From: Oscillospiraceae bacterium
GTDB lineage: Bacteria > Bacillota > Clostridia > Oscillospirales > Ruminococcaceae
Length of the DNA stretch: 11,237 bases
NCBI GenBank assembly: GCA_003508605.1
Contig: DNUB01000192.1
Location: 2,921-14,157, forward strand
Direction: 5' to 3'
Shown: one piece after another, positions 8,124 through 11,237 of the stretch
How positions within the stretch are numbered: the stretch's first letter is position 1
How the letters are laid out: each line of letters begins with the position of its first letter
Translations under genes and position numbers: made by a program
Notes under the pieces: model-generated
Told to the model about the DNA's origin: nothing
Database searches by the model: none
The model's input: only the letters and a program-made list of their open reading frames with translations

Positions 8124-9666
8124 ATGTTTCCTCCAAAATTTTATAGGGTATGTTGTTTCTTTTGCAGTATTTTTCCGAATAAGAACCGCCGTTCACCGTT
8201 ACCGTAACCTTTGGGCAGTTATAAAAGGCGGAGAGGGGCGGACCGTCCTTAAAGTAAGAGTTTTTTATTTTTCGAATCGAGGCGGGAAGATAAACTCTTT
8301 CCAGCGTAATACAGTTTGCAAAGGACATTTCTCCTATTTCCTCCACTCCCTCGGGAATAATCAGCTCCTTTAGGTGTTGGCAGTTTGCAAAGACGTATTT
8401 TTCGATTTTTTTCAAACCCTTGTGCAAAACTATTCTATCCAAGCTGTAACAACCGCAAAAGCAGTATGACGTAAGAATCTCCACACCTTTCGGAAGCTCG
8501 GTCTCCTTTAAAGCAGTACAACCGTAAAACAGACACCCTACTTCCTTTAGGTATTTCGGAAGCCGAATCTCTTTAAGGGATTTACACCCCACAAATGCAT
8601 TCATGCCCAGCCGTTCTGCGGTTTGAGGTATTTTAATTTCGGTAAGCTCCCCACAATAGCAAAAAGCAGAATCGCCTATTTTTTCCACGGAATCGGGCAG
8701 GCATATTTCCTTGAGATTACGGCAGCCGCTGAAAGCTTGTTCGTTTATTTCCCTTACGCCGTCGGGAATGTTGATCTCCCTTAAAGCGGAACAGTCTAAA
8801 AATGCCCCTATTCCTATTGTTTTTATTGTGTCAGGCAGAGTTATCCTTGTAATTTGCTTGCGAAAGATGCTCTGCTCCTCTGTCAGCCTGCTTCTAACAG
8901 AGGAAAAAGCGTAATCCCCTATTGCAGTAACGGTATCCTTTCCTATTTTTTCAGGAACGGTTATTTCCGTGCTGCTGCCTGCCGCCCTTTTACAGCTTGT
9001 GATCACCAATGTTCCGTCCTCACGCTTCTGAAAGCCCCAAAGCTTTTTCAGCTCCGTTAAGGAATCGGGATTAGCGTTAAGCTCCCGCATAAGCTTTTTC
9101 TCCGCCTTTTCCTGCTCGGCTTTAAGGTCGGCGGTGCGGTTTTTAAAGTCCAGGAAAAATGTCAGGCATTCGGTTTTATTGTTGTCGGTAGCATATTTTA
9201 TAAGCTCGTCACGCTTTTTCGGCATTTTAAGCCAGCCATGTTCCGCCGCTATTGCCGCAAGCTCCGCCTTGTCCTCGTCGATTATCCTTTTCCACACCCA
9301 TTTTTTAGGTATCTTTCGGTTGTCGAAGCAGTCAAGAACGCAGGAAAACATTTCGGGAGCGTACAGCCTTTTTCCCCACTCCCAGCTATATGAGCCAGAA
9401 TAATACATGGGCTCGCCTAACTCCGCACGCAGATTTCGCAGAACGGACATAAGCCTTTCGGGTTTAAAGCCCTCTATTGCACAAATATGACCGCCCCATG
9501 AATAGGAATATTCATTAAGCACAGCCAAGCTCCCCACAGCGTGAGTCAGCATATATCTGATATGCTCGGATAAAACGACTCCACCGGCTTTAAGCTTTTC
9601 AATTTTTCCCTTATCATTGTTCATAATCGCCAAATACAGAGGGTCATCCTTATACAGCTCAAACAT
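8110..9666 (-). CDS. Ank-LRR_5 paralogue 1, N-terminally short form (518 aa)
   Basis: This is a cytoplasmic repeat protein of the array family. It begins directly at the second ankyrin-like unit (PLYLAIMNNDKGKIEKL, about 9-40) and lacks the roughly 140-residue N-terminal module of its complete sisters. A helical region (about 100-178) leads into the conserved charged linker (DLKAEQEKAEKKLMRELNAN, 180-199). The family motif DGTLVITS (217-224) and VPEKIG (237-242) follow. About nine BspA-type LRR_5 units (271-470; pattern L.eI.IP.gV..IG..AF..C) make it the longest solenoid of the set. The tail is GGSYSEKYCKRNNIPYKI (493-510). The ATG at 9666 shares a base with the upstream TAA; AAAGGA at 9681-9676 lies 9 nt before it. 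The stop lies 14 nt inside the next gene. There is no secretion signal. A protein-binding role is inferred from repeats alone. Confidence 0.88.
   Translation of the reverse strand: MFELYKDDPLYLAIMNNDKGKIEKLKAGGVVLSEHIRYMLTHAVGSLAVLNEYSYSWGGHICAIEGFKPERLMSVLRNLRAELGEPMYYSGSYSWEWGKRLYAPEMFSCVLDCFDNRKIPKKWVWKRIIDEDKAELAAIAAEHGWLKMPKKRDELIKYATDNNKTECLTFFLDFKNRTADLKAEQEKAEKKLMRELNANPDSLTELKKLWGFQKREDGTLVITSCKRAAGSSTEITVPEKIGKDTVTAIGDYAFSSVRSRLTEEQSIFRKQITRITLPDTIKTIGIGAFLDCSALREINIPDGVREINEQAFSGCRNLKEICLPDSVEKIGDSAFCYCGELTEIKIPQTAERLGMNAFVGCKSLKEIRLPKYLKEVGCLFYGCTALKETELPKGVEILTSYCFCGCYSLDRIVLHKGLKKIEKYVFANCQHLKELIIPEGVEEIGEMSFANCITLERVYLPASIRKIKNSYFKDGPPLSAFYNCPKVTVTVNGGSYSEKYCKRNNIPYKILEETYDRN
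9086..9146. repeat. Conserved linker-coding repeat, one of six copies
   Basis: The DNA coding for the charged linker recurs in all six family genes. By eye, 9086-9146 matches 1-61 at 58 of 61 positions, far above the general similarity of these genes. The anchor TCGGCGGTG (plus strand) starts at 43, 1638, 3347, 5164, 7150 and 9128, so the copies are about 1.6 to 2.0 kb apart. It is part of coding sequence and not an independent element, but could serve as a recombination point between paralogues. Confidence 0.7.
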
Positions 9667-11018
9667 TATATCTCGTCCTTTCTCAGCACAAGCTTAATCG
9701 CCCATGAGGGTATGTTGTAATTGTTGCCGTTTTCATCGTCTATAAAGACAAAGGCGGCGTCATAGGGCGGCTTTTTTGCGGGGAAAACCCCGAAGCCGTC
9801 GGTAAAATAAATAAGCCCTTTTAAATTTTCAAATTCGTCGCAGTCCACCAATGAATTAACATAGCTGAATACGGGGCGGAAATCCGTACCTCCCAAACCG
9901 TGCAGCTTCATATTTTTTAAATAATCGTCAAACTCTTCTTGGGTGGTTATCTTTACATCCTCCTGAATTGCCGCATCACACTGAATTATATGGAGATTTA
10001 TTTTTGTAAAAAAGCTTTCGGTGCTTTTTAAAACATTGTAGGTCTTCTGTACAAAGGTCTGCACCAGCTCCCCCGAGGTAGAGCCGGAGGTATCTATGGC
10101 TATTACAAAATCCCGTATGCGCTTTACGTCCTTATACTCCAAAGGCTCGATCAGCGGCATATTGTCGTAAAGCTTTAAGCCGTAGGTGTAAAAGTTATAG
10201 TCAAACTCATCGGGATTGATTTTCATAATCTCTCCCCGAACGGCAAATTTTTTAAGGAACTCGGTGTAGTTGTAACGCTCTCGGTTTATTTCCCTAAGAT
10301 TTTGGGTGAGCAGTCCCGCTTCCGTGCTCCGCCTTTTCCCGAATGCTTCCAGCTCCGTCTGCATACGCAGGGCGATGCCGCCCCAGCTTTCGGCCAACAT
10401 ATTCAGTTTTTCCAAGGGGGACAATAACGCAGCCGCTCCGCCGTAAAGCTTAAGCTCCGCCTTTTGCTCCCCGGTCATATACCACAGCAAATGGTCGTCG
10501 CCCTTAAAAAGTGCGGAAAGCTTTTCTATAGTCTGGGGCGGCAGCCTTTTATCAAGAAAATAGCCGTATATTTTTTCCGCAGAAACAATATTTATTTTCT
10601 TTCTGAGATTCTCGAAAAAGCTTATCTGTTCCCCGGAGCGCAAAATATTTAAAAAGGGGAGATTAAGGTCGTTTATTGCGCTTTCCGCCGCTATATCGCA
10701 GGCAAGATCCCACAGCTCCCGATTTATAAGAGTGTTTACAAAAAAATGCTTGAAAACGCAGTGAAAGACCGAATGAAGAAAATTCCGTACTGGAACGTTT
10801 TCCTCGATTCTGTAAGCCGTTAAAATATGTACGGGATTATAAACATAAACCTGGCCGTCGCAGGCGGTACAGGCGGTTATATCGGCACGGGGCGAGGGGT
10901 TCATTCTGTTAAGGGACATATCCATAAACCGCATATTGACAAGAAGCTTGTTTTTTGACATTCGGAGTATTTCCTCGGCTATCTTTTCGGTTTTTTTCTG
11001 TTTTTCTTCTTCGTTCAT
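9666..11018 (-). CDS. VWA-like protein with degenerate metallopeptidase-like N-terminal domain (DUF2201 type)
   Basis: This 450-residue protein resembles the DUF2201/VWA-like proteins that usually accompany MoxR AAA+ ATPases. The N-terminal half looks like the family's metallopeptidase-like domain. The expected HExxH site reads HSVFH (H82 to H86, then H91), so the catalytic Glu is Ser, followed by a WDLACDIA segment (103-110). It is probably a non-catalytic scaffold. The C-terminal VWA domain (about 303-450) has a complete MIDAS: D309, S311 and S313 (DTSGS), T378 in GGTDF, and D407 in FTDG, so metal-dependent protein binding is likely. There is no signal peptide or membrane segment, so it should be cytosolic. 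The ATG at 11018 follows GGAG at 11033-11030 with a rather long 11-nt spacer. It is the first gene of the operon, and its stop overlaps the next start (TAATG). No MoxR gene is visible in the window. The domain call is firm; the cellular role is unknown. Confidence 0.88.
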   Translation of the reverse strand: MNEEEKQKKTEKIAEEILRMSKNKLLVNMRFMDMSLNRMNPSPRADITACTACDGQVYVYNPVHILTAYRIEENVPVRNFLHSVFHCVFKHFFVNTLINRELWDLACDIAAESAINDLNLPFLNILRSGEQISFFENLRKKINIVSAEKIYGYFLDKRLPPQTIEKLSALFKGDDHLLWYMTGEQKAELKLYGGAAALLSPLEKLNMLAESWGGIALRMQTELEAFGKRRSTEAGLLTQNLREINRERYNYTEFLKKFAVRGEIMKINPDEFDYNFYTYGLKLYDNMPLIEPLEYKDVKRIRDFVIAIDTSGSTSGELVQTFVQKTYNVLKSTESFFTKINLHIIQCDAAIQEDVKITTQEEFDDYLKNMKLHGLGGTDFRPVFSYVNSLVDCDEFENLKGLIYFTDGFGVFPAKKPPYDAAFVFIDDENGNNYNIPSWAIKLVLRKDEI

Positions 11019-11107
11019 AATATCAATAACTCCGTTTTTGTTTGTTTTTTCAAAACGCTTTGACCGGTACTGCAGTATGGGGGGAGTCGAAAAATTTACA
11101 AAATTTT
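11019..11107 (-). promoter_or_regulatory. Operon leader with a 10-bp palindrome and the first ribosome site
   Basis: The inferred untranslated leader contains the perfect palindrome TACTGCAGTA (11068-11077). Next to it is a near-palindrome, CAAAGCGTTTTG on the minus strand (11062-11051, 10 of 12 positions symmetric). The first gene's GGAG is at 11033-11030. Inverted copies of CAGTAT occur at 11073-11078 in the leader and at 11122-11127 in the promoter spacer, an arrangement that could suit a repressor. No riboswitch or intrinsic terminator was recognised. Regulatory function is conjecture. Confidence 0.35.
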
Positions 11108-11113
11108 AATTAT

Positions 11114-11143
11114 ATTATACTATACTGTAAGCGATAAAGTCAA
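11114..11143 (-). promoter_or_regulatory. Vegetative (sigma-70/sigma-A type) promoter of the operon
   Basis: Reading the minus strand, TTGACT (11143-11138) is followed by an 18-nt spacer and a perfect TATAAT (11119-11114). The stretch just upstream of the -35 box is T-rich and could act as an UP element. Transcription would begin near 11107, giving a leader of about 88 nt before the ATG at 11018. No comparable promoter stands between the later genes, so this one probably drives the whole operon. This is a sequence match only; no start-site data are available. Confidence 0.7.
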
Positions 11144-11237
11144 TAAAAAATAACGATACCACACGATAGGTCTTTTGCCGCATTTTTTACGGTTATCCAA
11201 ATCTATTTTGAAAAATTTGAAAAATAAAAAAATTTAA
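11144..11237. other. AT-rich upstream intergenic sequence
   Basis: I see no gene in these 94 bases. The right end is a run of A- and T-rich sequence. CCGTAAAAAATGCGG (11192-11178, minus strand) could form only a three-pair stem and is not a convincing terminator. The gene expected upstream, possibly a MoxR-type ATPase, is outside the window. Confidence 0.5.

Noticed and set aside
43..9136. Regularly recurring TCGGCGGTG motif, considered as a CRISPR or dispersed repeat.
   Set aside because: The spacing is 1.6 to 2.0 kb and each copy encodes the same protein linker, so this is paralogy, not an array.
935..9666. Surface-anchored BspA-like adhesin interpretation of the LRR_5 proteins.
   Set aside because: No N-terminal signal peptide is seen in any of the six; no sorting motif or membrane segment is seen in the five complete ones; and the partner VWA protein is also cytosolic.
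10765..10776. Active zinc metallopeptidase call for the VWA gene.
   Set aside because: The site is HSVFH, without the catalytic glutamate, so activity is not claimed.

Overview
The window holds one long operon, read entirely on the minus strand (right to left). It contains a VWA-like protein gene, then five complete paralogous genes and the 5' part of a sixth. The strong AGGAGG-type ribosome sites, translationally coupled junctions, BspA-type LRR_5 repeats and moderate GC suggest a Gram-positive gut or rumen Clostridia, perhaps Oscillospiraceae/Ruminococcus-like. That placement is inference; there is no rRNA or housekeeping gene to confirm it.

Layout in the direction of transcription. 11237-11019 is a leader region with a good sigma-70/sigma-A promoter (TTGACT, 18 nt, TATAAT) and a leader of about 88 nt. 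11018-9666 encodes a 450-residue protein with an N-terminal metallopeptidase-like domain whose HExxH site reads HSVFH, and a C-terminal VWA domain with an intact MIDAS. Five complete genes follow (9666-8110, 8123-6288, 6119-4302, 4302-2605, 2596-935). A sixth starts with GTG at 935 and runs off the left edge. All six belong to one family: ankyrin-like helical repeats, a conserved charged linker, then (seen in the five complete ones) a BspA-type LRR_5 solenoid and a short conserved tail. None has a signal peptide or membrane segment, so they look cytoplasmic, unlike the surface BspA proteins. Five of the six junctions overlap or lie within 8 nt.

The exception is the junction between the second and third family genes. 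There a 157-bp imperfect palindrome, apparently a MITE-like element flanked by a TAA duplication, separates the Shine-Dalgarno sequence at the end of one gene from the ATG of the next. If it folds in the mRNA, it could loop itself out and bring the two together again.

How the genes may work together is inferred. VWA proteins of this class usually pair with a MoxR-type AAA+ ATPase, which is not in the window. The Ank-LRR proteins look like a set of interchangeable cytosolic binding proteins sharing a constant hinge and tail, with a hypervariable N-terminal segment and 5 to 9 LRR units. Such an expanded set behind a VWA scaffold resembles a diversifying recognition or conflict system. No effector domain, nuclease or toxin is visible here, so the function stays open.
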